From the NCBI RefSeq assembly GCF_001905735.1, contig NZ_LISW01000001.1, positions 678,603 to 742,602 of the forward strand: DNA of 64,000 nucleotides. Reading direction: 5' to 3'. Shown here one piece after another: positions 36,062 through 43,336 of this stretch (positions within the stretch are counted from its first letter, which is position 1; the number at the start of each line of letters is the position of its first letter). The position numbers and the translations under genes are program-made. The notes below the pieces were generated by a model that did not search any database, had not been told where the DNA came from, and worked only from the letters and a program-made list of their open reading frames with translations. This stretch comes from Streptomyces sp. CB01249 (lineage in GTDB: Bacteria; Actinomycetota; Actinomycetes; Streptomycetales; Streptomycetaceae).

Positions 36062-37714
36062 CTACTTGGCGGCCTTGAACACGCCGTTGCCGAAGGAGTA
36101 GAGGGCGTCCCCGGCGATGGCGCCGCCGGCGAAGACCTCCAGGTCGCCCTTGACGTCCCGGCCGAGCAGGCGCGGCGCCAGGACGCGGGCGGCGATGCCG
36201 GCGGCGACCATCCAGCCGGCCATCGGGGTCGTGATCAGCAGCCCGGTCGCGAGCAGGATGCCGAGTTGCCGCTTCGACCCGCCGACGAGCTGCACGATCG
36301 CGCCCGGGATCGCCCACAGGGCAAGGTGCTTCGCGGTCTCGACGGACGGGCCCGCCTTGATCGCGGCGACGTACGCGGCGTCGATCGGGGCGGTCTGCCC
36401 GTTGTCGAAGAACATCCGGTACGAGACGAGGACGACGGCGATCGCGACGCCGAAGCCGATCATCGCGGCGATCAACTGCTGGCGGCGGCCCTCCAGTTCG
36501 AAGGCGGGGTCGGTGTTCTCGCCGCGCAGCAGGTAGCCGGTCTTCAGGTCGTACCCCATGTCCGCGAAGGCCGGACCGGTCGCGGCGGTGAAGCCGGAGA
36601 GCACGACCAGCGCCTCCGGCGGGAAGCCGATGAGGATGCCGAGCAGCAGGGTGATCAGGGCGATCGCGAAGGCCGGGAACCAGCCGGAGTGCATGGACGC
36701 GATGCCGACCAGCAGCTCGTGCAGGAACGCCGCGACGGACGCGTACACCAGGAAGCCGATCAGCATGCCCGGGCTCATGTGCGTGGCCGCGCCGGTCCCG
36801 AAGGCGAGCAGGACCGAGATCGCCAGGTAGGCGCCGAGGCCCAGTCGCATGGAGCGACCCAGCCGCTGCGCGCCGTCCTCCGCGTTTTCCTCCGCGCCCT
36901 CCGGCGCACCGGCCGAGCGGGCCCGCGCCGCGTTCGTCCGGCGCGCGCCGAGGATGGTCCGGCCGACCTGGACGAGGGCGACGAGACCGGCGCCGATCAT
37001 CATCCCGTGCGGCAGGTACATCGCGTTCAGGTCGAGGCCGAACAGCGGGTCCGCGTACTGCGTGAACAGCAGGCCGACGCCGAACGCGGCCATCGCGCCG
37101 AAGCCGCCGATCAGGGCCACGCCGAACGCCGACATCGGCAGCGAGAACACCGCGCCCACCAGACCGGTCACCAGACCGAGCCCGAGCACCTTCGCGCGCC
37201 GTCCGCCCTCGTCGCCCGCCCGGATCGCCTCGGCGGCGGCGAGCCCGAGCGGCCACGGGTTCTTCGCGGGGAAGGCCGGGGTGTCGTACATCCGGTACAG
37301 CAGCCAGGCGTCGACCAGCATCGCGACCGAGACCCCGACCAGCATCGGGATGATCATGTCGTCCATCCCGAACAGGAACGGGATGCCGATCGGCAGGAAC
37401 AGGCTGTTCGCGGCGCCGAAGGTGGCCGACGAGATGCTCGTCTGCGCCAGGTTCTGTGCGTGGACCGAGCGGAAGCCGCGGAAGGCCACGAGCGGCACGC
37501 GGGCCAGCGTCATCGCGGCGAGCGCGCCGATCAGCGAGGTGCTGGGCGTGACGCCGAGGGTGGCCAGCAGCTGCACACCGACGACCGCGCCGAACACGCT
37601 GAGCACCACGGTAAGGATCAGATTGCCGGGCGCGAGGGCGCGGGGATGGCGCGCTCCGTCGGCCGCGGTGTGCGGGGCGTCGGTGGCGGCCCGGTTCGTC
37701 GCGTCGGTGCTCAT
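36062..37714 (-). CDS. OPT-family oligopeptide/metal-chelate transporter
   Basis: A 550-residue polytopic membrane protein with about 14 hydrophobic segments, matching bacterial OPT-family transporters, which import peptides or metal chelates by proton symport. Recognisable stretches are LAPGNLILTVVLSVFGAVVGVQL, FGAANSLFLPIGIPFLFGMDDMIIPMLVGV and GGAIAGDALYSFGNGVFKAAK at the C-terminus. The ATG at 37714 is chosen; a TTCCA-N5-TGGAA palindrome lies 48 bases upstream. It heads the transporter, DUF917 and M20 operon and is divergent from the IclR regulator. Confidence 0.88.
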   Translation of the reverse strand: MSTDATNRAATDAPHTAADGARHPRALAPGNLILTVVLSVFGAVVGVQLLATLGVTPSTSLIGALAAMTLARVPLVAFRGFRSVHAQNLAQTSISSATFGAANSLFLPIGIPFLFGMDDMIIPMLVGVSVAMLVDAWLLYRMYDTPAFPAKNPWPLGLAAAEAIRAGDEGGRRAKVLGLGLVTGLVGAVFSLPMSAFGVALIGGFGAMAAFGVGLLFTQYADPLFGLDLNAMYLPHGMMIGAGLVALVQVGRTILGARRTNAARARSAGAPEGAEENAEDGAQRLGRSMRLGLGAYLAISVLLAFGTGAATHMSPGMLIGFLVYASVAAFLHELLVGIASMHSGWFPAFAIALITLLLGILIGFPPEALVVLSGFTAATGPAFADMGYDLKTGYLLRGENTDPAFELEGRRQQLIAAMIGFGVAIAVVLVSYRMFFDNGQTAPIDAAYVAAIKAGPSVETAKHLALWAIPGAIVQLVGGSKRQLGILLATGLLITTPMAGWMVAAGIAARVLAPRLLGRDVKGDLEVFAGGAIAGDALYSFGNGVFKAAK

Positions 37715-37761
37715 GGATCTCCGGTGCTTCCGTGCGGGGCGGCGTGTCCGCCGCTCCAGGA

Positions 37762-37778
37762 GTTCCAAAATATGGAAC
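37762..37778. promoter_or_regulatory. IclR-type operator upstream of the OPT transporter
   Basis: GTTCCAAAATATGGAAC has perfect arms GTTCCA and TGGAAC around five A/T bases. The same TTCCA-N5-TGGAA pattern occurs upstream of the AroM-like gene at 39402-39417. Both flank the IclR gene, so it is the likely binder. IclR-type operators commonly have this TGGAA/TTCCA shape. Confidence 0.75.
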
Positions 37779-37915
37779 CGTGTGTGAATATCTAGATGTG
37801 CTGGATCATCTCCGGGGCGCGCCCACCCGTCAAGGGGGTGGGCGGCGGTCTCGGTATGTGGGCGCCCCTTACGATCGGACGCACGGGCCGGAGGCCCGGG
37901 GGAGGCAGGAGAACG

Positions 37916-38686
37916 GTGAGCACACTCGCCAACGCGCGGGACGTCCTGCGGCTGCTGGCGCGCCTTCAGCGCGACCTGACCGTGACGGACGTGGCGGGCG
38001 CCCTCGACCTGCCGAAGAGCTCCGTGTCACGGACGCTGAGCATGATGGCCGAGTACGGCTTCCTGGACCGCGACCCGGTGAGCCGCGCCTACCGGCCCGG
38101 CGAACTCGTCATGGAGGCCTCGTACCACTTCCGCGCCTCCCGCTCCACGGCGTCGCTGCTGGAGGAGGAGTTGGCCAGGCTGGTCGCCGACCTCGGATAC
38201 ACCGGTTACGTGGACGTGCTCGACGGGGCCGAATCGCTGGTGCTGCACATGCGGATCGGTACCGTCGGCGCCCTTCAGGCGTACACCCCGGCCGGCACCC
38301 GCGCGCCCGCCTACGCCAGCTCCATGGGGCGCGCCCTGCTGGCCCGCCTGGACGACGCGCAGGTGCTGCGGCTCGTCGACGCCCGCCTGGAACAGGCCAC
38401 CGGATCGGCCCCCCGTACCCCCGGCGAGCTGGTCTCCTCGCTGGCCCGGGTGCGTGCCGACGGCTGGGAGTCCTCGCGCGGCGAGTTCGTGCCGAACGTC
38501 GCGGGCATCTCCGCCGCCGTCGTGGACGGCGATACGGGGCAGGTCTTCGGCATAGGGATCGCCCTGCCCGCCCCCGAGCTGCGCCACGAGAACGAGGCCC
38601 GCTTCGGACGGGCGGTGCGCGACGCCGCGCGGCGCGTCGGGAAGCGGATCGGTGATCCGTACTGGCTGCGGTACGTGGCCGAATAG
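37916..38686 (+). CDS. IclR-family regulator of the OPT/DUF917/AroM genes
   Basis: A 256-residue IclR regulator. The winged helix is at residues 1-65 (NARDVLRLLARLQRDLTVTDVAGALDLPKSSVSRTLSMMAEYGFL) and the ligand-binding domain follows, with YTPAGTRAPAYASSMGRALLA and the C-terminal PNVAGISAAVVDG. The GTG start follows AGGAG by four bases; a frame to 37796 covers the promoter region. The matching palindromes at the transporter operon and at the AroM-like gene mark its probable targets. The effector is unknown, presumably a pathway substrate or product. Confidence 0.88.
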   Translation: MSTLANARDVLRLLARLQRDLTVTDVAGALDLPKSSVSRTLSMMAEYGFLDRDPVSRAYRPGELVMEASYHFRASRSTASLLEEELARLVADLGYTGYVDVLDGAESLVLHMRIGTVGALQAYTPAGTRAPAYASSMGRALLARLDDAQVLRLVDARLEQATGSAPRTPGELVSSLARVRADGWESSRGEFVPNVAGISAAVVDGDTGQVFGIGIALPAPELRHENEARFGRAVRDAARRVGKRIGDPYWLRYVAE

Positions 38687-38701
38687 GCCCTGGGCCGTCC
38701 C

Positions 38702-39382
38702 TCAGGCGAGCAGCGGCCCCAGCATCGCGCCCACCACCGCGCCCGGAGTCAGCACCGGGGCGGTGATCCCGGCCGCGCGCAGCGCTTCCCGGTGCCGGGT
38801 CCCGTAGCCCATGCAGTCGAGCACCAGCGCCTCCGCCCCCGCGTCCAGCCGGGCGCGGGCCGCCGCGCACAGGGCGCCGTCGTCGTCGGCGTACGGCGAG
38901 GCCGTGGTGAACGCCGGGGCCGGGTCCAGCGCCCGCCACTTCGTCCGGGCCTCCGCCACCTGCTCCGGCAGCGGCACGACGACCCCGATCCGGGCGCCCC
39001 GCAGCGCCGCGCCCACGTACCCCGTGAGCAGCGCGTCCGGCTCGACCAGCCGCGCCCGCCGGGTCCGCAGCCCCGGGAACTCACCGGTGCACAGGAGCAC
39101 CACGACGTCCGCCCCTTCCGCCTCCACCTGCTCCACGCGGGCGGCGAGCGCGGCCCCGACGGCATCGGCGTCCAGGGTCACGGACGCCCCGTCGGTCAAG
39201 CGGCTCAGCAGCGTCGCCCGCCCGCGCACCGCCCCGAACCGCGCCTCCACCTCCGCCCGGCCGAGCCCGTCGAGGACCCCCGCGTGCCGTATCCGTGCCG
39301 TGGGCGGCAGCTCCGCCTCGATGGCCACGGAGAGATCGGGGCGGGGGGACTGGCCGATGGTCAGGAAGGTCACGGTGTGCAC
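38702..39382 (-). CDS. AroM-family protein (Asp/Glu racemase-like)
   Basis: A 226-residue protein of the AroM family, which belongs to the Asp/Glu/hydantoin racemase superfamily. It starts with VTFLTIGQSPRPDLS, the family's signature opening. A cysteine lies in VVLLCTGEFPGL (near residue 100) and another in LVLDCMGYG (near 190), the positions of the two catalytic thiols in such racemases. A racemase or isomerase acting on an amino-acid or hydantoin derivative fits the nearby DUF917, M20 and OPT genes. The GTG at 39382 follows GAGG by four bases, and an IclR-type palindrome lies 20 bases upstream. Confidence 0.82.
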   Translation of the reverse strand: MHTVTFLTIGQSPRPDLSVAIEAELPPTARIRHAGVLDGLGRAEVEARFGAVRGRATLLSRLTDGASVTLDADAVGAALAARVEQVEAEGADVVVLLCTGEFPGLRTRRARLVEPDALLTGYVGAALRGARIGVVVPLPEQVAEARTKWRALDPAPAFTTASPYADDDGALCAAARARLDAGAEALVLDCMGYGTRHREALRAAGITAPVLTPGAVVGAMLGPLLA

Positions 39383-39401
39383 GGGGCCTCGCTTCGACGT
39401 T

Positions 39402-39417
39402 GTTCCATATATTGGAA
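39402..39417. promoter_or_regulatory. IclR-type operator upstream of the AroM-like gene
   Basis: GTTCCATATATTGGAA has arms TTCCA and TGGAA around TATAT. It repeats the pattern at 37762-37778 and lies 20 bases upstream of the AroM-like start, where bound regulator would block transcription or early elongation. Confidence 0.72.
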
Positions 39418-39475
39418 GTCGGTTGTCTTTCTCGGAACAACGTAGTGCCGGGCACCGTCCGCCCGGCAGGCGGAG

Positions 39476-39503
39476 GCCCCCGGCGGCGGTCACCGCCGGG
39501 GGC
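39476..39503 (-). terminator. Terminator closing the NRPS cluster
   Basis: An 11-bp perfect stem (GCCCCCGGCGG and its complement) with a six-base loop, 19 bases downstream of the PPTase stop on the minus strand. It separates the biosynthetic operon from the AroM-like gene and marks the left boundary of the cluster. Confidence 0.75.
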
Positions 39504-39521
39504 GTTACGGGGCAGAGCCGG

Positions 39522-40286
39522 TCAGTCCGGACCGGTGCCGCCCGCCTCGTCGCGGCGGACCGCCACCGCCGCCCGGTGGCCGGACGGGACGGCGACATCG
39601 GCCAGGACCCAGCCGCCCGGGGCGGCCGGTGCCGGTCCGGCACCCACGTACTCCGTCGACGGGTCCGCGCCCAGACCGATGCCGAGGCCCTTCAGATACG
39701 CCTCCTTCCTGGTCCACACCCGGGCGAAGGCGGCCGGTCGCAACGCGGGCGCCAGCGCGGCGAGTTCCGCCGCCTCCAGGGGATGGACGACATCGGCCGC
39801 CTCCAGGAGGGTGCGCGGGTCCGGTACGGGTTCGACGTCCACGCCGACCGGGGTGGCGGCGACGGCGATCAGGCTCAGGCCCTCGCAGTGCGAGAGCGAG
39901 AAGTGCAGGGGCCCGTCGGGGAGCACGGGACGCCCGTGCGGTTCGCCGCAGCCCGGGCAGGGGGCCCGGGCCACCGACACCGTGCGCGGGGCGACGCCCA
40001 GGTGGTTGCCGAGGACCCGGCGCAGTCCGACGTGGGCGCACAGATACGTGGCCCGGTCGGTGGGGCGGCGGAACTCCTCGGCCCGGGCCAGCTCGGCGGG
40101 GCCGAGCACGAGCGGGGCGTACCGGGCCGCGGTCTCCTCGTGCGCGGCGGTGGCCACCAGCCAGAGCTGCGGGCGGCCCGGGCCCGGCCCGGCCGGCGGC
40201 GGGAGCGCGGCGGGCAGCGGCGGGAGTGCGGTGGGCAGGAGGACGGATTCGAGGACGGGTGACGGGCGGGGGTCCAGCAGGGACAT
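39522..40286 (-). CDS. 4'-phosphopantetheinyl transferase, Sfp type
   Basis: A 254-residue PPTase that moves phosphopantetheine from CoA onto the active-site serine of carrier domains. The Sfp-type signature is complete: LHFSLSHCEGLSLIAVA near residue 127, the magnesium-binding GVDVEP and the WTRKEAYLKG motif near residue 195. An N-terminal half with the conserved RYLCAHVGLRRVLG-like stretch (TYLCAHVGLRRVLGNHLG) completes the pseudodimer. It is the last gene of the minus-strand operon and most likely activates the T domains of the NRPS proteins upstream. It starts seven bases after the exporter gene. Confidence 0.95.
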   Translation of the reverse strand: MSLLDPRPSPVLESVLLPTALPPLPAALPPPAGPGPGRPQLWLVATAAHEETAARYAPLVLGPAELARAEEFRRPTDRATYLCAHVGLRRVLGNHLGVAPRTVSVARAPCPGCGEPHGRPVLPDGPLHFSLSHCEGLSLIAVAATPVGVDVEPVPDPRTLLEAADVVHPLEAAELAALAPALRPAAFARVWTRKEAYLKGLGIGLGADPSTEYVGAGPAPAAPGGWVLADVAVPSGHRAAVAVRRDEAGGTGPD

Positions 40287-40293
40287 GGCTGCC

Positions 40294-41583
40294 TCACACG
40301 GCGGTGACGGTGGGCTCGGGGGCTGCGGAGGCCTTCACGGCGGGAGCGTTCCGCGTCAGGGGGGCGCGCAGGGCGAGCGTGGCGGCGACCGGCGAGAACA
40401 GTGCGACGGAGGCGCACAGCAGCCAGGTGCCGGTCACGCCCAGGGGCGCCGAGATCGAACTGAAGACGGCCAGGGACAGGGGCGCGGCCCCGATGCTGGA
40501 CAGCGAGAACGTGGACATCGCGGCGCCCAGCTTCCCCTCGGGCACGGCCTGTTGGTACGCGGTGACCAGGGCGGGTCCGTTGAGCCCCGAGAACAGGCCG
40601 ACCGCGCACGCCGTGACCGCGAGGACGGCCGGCGAGGGCACCAGGGCCATGGCGCCCATCCCCACGGCGAGTCCGGTGCCGGTGACGACCAGCTTGACCG
40701 GGACCGGGATGCGGTGGGCGAGCGCGGCACCGGCCGCCGCCGACGCCAGGGCGCCCGCGCTGAACGCGGTCAGGGCAGCCGCGACCGAGCCGATGCCCCA
40801 GCCCTCGCCGGACGCCCGCAGCGGCAGGGCCACCTCGGCCGGCCAGAGGAACGCGAAGTCCATGCAGAAGCAGGCGACGAACATCCAGCGCAGCCGGGGA
40901 TGACGGCCCAGCAGCGCCAGGCCGTCGCCGGAGCGCCGGAACAGCGACGCGCCCCCCGCCCCGGCACGGCGCTCCGGCCGGGTCATGCCCCGGGTCACAT
41001 GGAACGCGCACACCAGCCAGACGGCGCACCCGGCCGCCGAGACGAGCATGACCCCGGACAGGCTGCCCGCCACCACCAGCCAGGCGCCCAGCGGTGATCC
41101 GGCCATCGGGGCCAGCCGCATCACCATGGAGAACAGGGAGTTGGCGCGGCCCAGGTGCTCCTGAGGCGCCAGCCGGGTCAGCAGGACGCCCGACGCCGGG
41201 CCGGTCAGGCCGAGCAGTGAACCTTCCACCACGGCGACGGCGATCAGCGGCCAGACGCTGTGGGCGCCCGCGGTGACCAGGGCACCGGTCACCAGCACGA
41301 CGAGCCGGGTGGCGGTGGCCCTCAGGATGACCGCGCGCGGGCCGAGGGCGTCGGCGAGGGCGCCGCCGAACAGCAGCATCAGGGCGCGCGGCAGCGTGGA
41401 GGCGAGGATGACGAGCGTCACCGCGGACCGGCCGCCGAGCTGAACGGCCGTCCAGTTCATGGCGATGATCAGCGCGAAGCTGCCGCACTGCACGGCCGCC
41501 TGGCCGGTGACGAAGCTGCCGATGCGCCGCCAGTCGGGCGCGGGCCCCGCCTCGGACGGCGGGGCGGTGGGGTTCGTTGTCAT
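40294..41583 (-). CDS. MFS transporter, probable peptide exporter
   Basis: A 429-residue major facilitator protein with about 12 hydrophobic segments. Typical marks are the N-terminal AVQCGSFALIIAMNWTAVQLGGRSAVTLVILASTLPRALMLLFGGALAD-like opening (ends given) with the loop 2-3 motif FGGALADALGPRAV. The family layout resembles the enterobactin exporter EntS/MFS_3 branch found in many NRPS clusters. Its position within the biosynthetic operon suggests export of the product and self-protection. Substrate assignment is inference. Confidence 0.9.
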   Translation of the reverse strand: MTTNPTAPPSEAGPAPDWRRIGSFVTGQAAVQCGSFALIIAMNWTAVQLGGRSAVTLVILASTLPRALMLLFGGALADALGPRAVILRATATRLVVLVTGALVTAGAHSVWPLIAVAVVEGSLLGLTGPASGVLLTRLAPQEHLGRANSLFSMVMRLAPMAGSPLGAWLVVAGSLSGVMLVSAAGCAVWLVCAFHVTRGMTRPERRAGAGGASLFRRSGDGLALLGRHPRLRWMFVACFCMDFAFLWPAEVALPLRASGEGWGIGSVAAALTAFSAGALASAAAGAALAHRIPVPVKLVVTGTGLAVGMGAMALVPSPAVLAVTACAVGLFSGLNGPALVTAYQQAVPEGKLGAAMSTFSLSSIGAAPLSLAVFSSISAPLGVTGTWLLCASVALFSPVAATLALRAPLTRNAPAVKASAAPEPTVTAV

Positions 41584-41639
41584 GGGTTCGGCTTCCTGGG
41601 GTGGGGTTCTGGGGTTGGCTTCGGCGGGGTGCGCGCGGT

Positions 41640-42044
41640 TCAGCGGTGTGCGACGCGGACGTCGACGCCGGTGTCGTCGCCGCGTAGCGTCGCCGCGACG
41701 GCCAGCGCGGCGGCCCGGCCCGCGGCGCGCCGCAGGGCCCGCCGGTCGTGGGCGGCACGGGTGCGCCCGGGGGTGCGGAGTTCCAGGCGGCCGCCGAGAT
41801 AGCCCCGGCCCGCCTCGGCCAAGGCGCGCAGGGCGGCGAGCCGGGCCGCGTCGGCCACGGGGTCCCGGCCGTCCTCGCCGCGTACGCCGTGACCGACGGG
41901 CCCGACGGTGACGCCGGGGGCCTCCCGCAGCACGAACCGGGCCCGTACGGTGCGGTGGCGGCCGGTGACGCGGTGCGGCTGCCGTGTCGGGGCGGGCCGG
42001 TCCCCGGGGGTCCGCCGCGCCCCGGACCCCGCGCGCCCGGTCAC
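41640..42044 (-). CDS. Unknown 134-residue protein in the amino-acid-supply operon
   Basis: A GTG start overlaps the stop of the FMN enzyme gene by four bases (GTGA), and the frame runs to a stop 57 bases before the exporter start. I do not recognise the protein. The first 45 residues are basic (ARRTPGDRPAPTRQPHRVTG). The rest could form an alpha/beta domain (TVRARFVLREAPGVTVGPVGH, then a helix PVADAARLAALRALAEAGRGY, a strand GGRLELRTPG and a second helix RRALRRAAGRAAALAVAATL). The two helices and three strands look protein-like rather than random. It is probably real because of the tight coupling, but the composition is arginine-rich, so some doubt remains. Confidence 0.55.
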   Translation of the reverse strand: MTGRAGSGARRTPGDRPAPTRQPHRVTGRHRTVRARFVLREAPGVTVGPVGHGVRGEDGRDPVADAARLAALRALAEAGRGYLGGRLELRTPGRTRAAHDRRALRRAAGRAAALAVAATLRGDDTGVDVRVAHR

Positions 42045-43336
42045 GGCGTCGCTCCGGCGGACGCCGGGTCGGCGGGCAGCGGTGCTCCGGCGTCGAACGG
42101 GCCGCCGTCCGGCCACCAGAGGTCCTCGGGGCTCAGCGCGGCGACCTCGTACTTGCCCAACGCGCTGACGAGCAGCCGCAGTTCGAGCGCGATGCTCTCG
42201 ACGAGCCGCACCAGGCCGTGTTCCGGGTCCTCGTCCACGGCGACCAGTGCGGCGCGGCCGAGCCCGACGGCCGTGGCGCCCAGGGCGAGGGCGCGCAGGG
42301 CGCGGCCGCCCTCCCACATCCCGCCGCTCGCGAGCAGGCAGCCCCCGGGTCGCCCGATCCGGCGCAGGCACTCCGCGAGCGGCAGGCCGACCTGGTCCAG
42401 GAAGACCCGGGGCGCCCAGCCGGTGCCGCCCTCCGCGCCGTCCACGGTGACAGCGTCCGCCCCGGCCGCCCAGGCGGTGCGGGCGGCGTGTGCGATGTCG
42501 CGGCCCGGGTGGAACTTCACCCACGTACGGGCCTTGGGGAAGTTGTTCCGCATGAAGCGCAGCTGCTGGCGCAGGATCTCGTCGGTGAAGGTGCCCGGCG
42601 TGGCGCAGCGCAGCCTGCGCCCGTCGCCCGCGCCGAACGGGTCGGTGACCGTGAAGCGGTCCGCCAGCGCCTCCGCCTCCGCGCCCCCGACGACGGTCAT
42701 GCCGCCGAGACCCGGTTTGGCGCCCTGGCCGGTCTTCAACTCGAAGGCCAGGCGCCCCGATGCGAGCAGCGGCCGGGTGCCTGGGTCGCTGTAGAGGAGG
42801 TTCCAGACCTCCGAGTCGGCGTCCTCGGTGGACTGCTGGACGACGATCCCGCCGACCCCCTCGGGCGCCGCGTCGAGATACGCCTCGATGCGCGCGAGAA
42901 GCGCGGAGCGGGCGGCGTCCCCGCCGCGCCGGTAGCCGTGCACCGGGACCATGTTCTCGCCGATGACCATGGGGATGCCGAGGCGGCCGGCCTGCCGGGA
43001 CGCCTGTACGGCCAGGTCCCCGCTGCCCGCCCGGGTGGACCCGAAGGCCGACAGGTAGAGCGGCAGCGAGGCGGTGAACCCGCCGGTCCGGACGCCGAGT
43101 TCGACATCACCGGACTCCGGTTCGCGGGCGAGGTCGATCAGCTTCTCCAGCCGCTCCGGCATGAAGACGGGCGGGACGATCCTGGCCCGGTCGAGCGCGT
43201 CCGCACCGGCCGCGCCTGCGGGGCCGAAGAGCTCTCCACCGTACGAACCGGGGTCGGGGAACACCTCGGCGGTGCCGCGCCGGGCGCGGGCGCGGATCTC
43301 GCGCTCGGGGAGGCCGGGGGCGGCGAGGGCGCTCAC
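42041..43336 (-). CDS. FMN-dependent glutamate-synthase-like oxidoreductase
   Basis: A 431-residue protein that matches the FMN-binding synthase domain of the glutamate synthase large subunit. FELKTGQGAKPGLGGMTVVGG, RTWVKFHPGRD, and GADAVTVDGAEGGTGWAPRVFLDQVGLPL correspond to the GltB barrel, and LLASGGMWEGGRALRALALGATAVGLGRA to the phosphate-binding end. It has no amidotransferase domain and lacks the cysteine cluster that binds the 3Fe-4S centre in GltB. It could move electrons or ammonia, reduce an imine, or oxidise an amino acid; none of these is shown. The GTG at 43336 overlaps the stop of the fused mutase-synthetase gene by four bases. Confidence 0.85.
   Translation of the reverse strand: MSALAAPGLPEREIRARARRGTAEVFPDPGSYGGELFGPAGAAGADALDRARIVPPVFMPERLEKLIDLAREPESGDVELGVRTGGFTASLPLYLSAFGSTRAGSGDLAVQASRQAGRLGIPMVIGENMVPVHGYRRGGDAARSALLARIEAYLDAAPEGVGGIVVQQSTEDADSEVWNLLYSDPGTRPLLASGRLAFELKTGQGAKPGLGGMTVVGGAEAEALADRFTVTDPFGAGDGRRLRCATPGTFTDEILRQQLRFMRNNFPKARTWVKFHPGRDIAHAARTAWAAGADAVTVDGAEGGTGWAPRVFLDQVGLPLAECLRRIGRPGGCLLASGGMWEGGRALRALALGATAVGLGRAALVAVDEDPEHGLVRLVESIALELRLLVSALGKYEVAALSPEDLWWPDGGPFDAGAPLPADPASAGATP

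Noticed and set aside
42045..42524. Longer version of the unknown 134-residue protein (start at 42524)
   Set aside because: It would overlap the conserved end of the FMN enzyme gene; the GTGA overlap at 42041-42044 marks the likely start.
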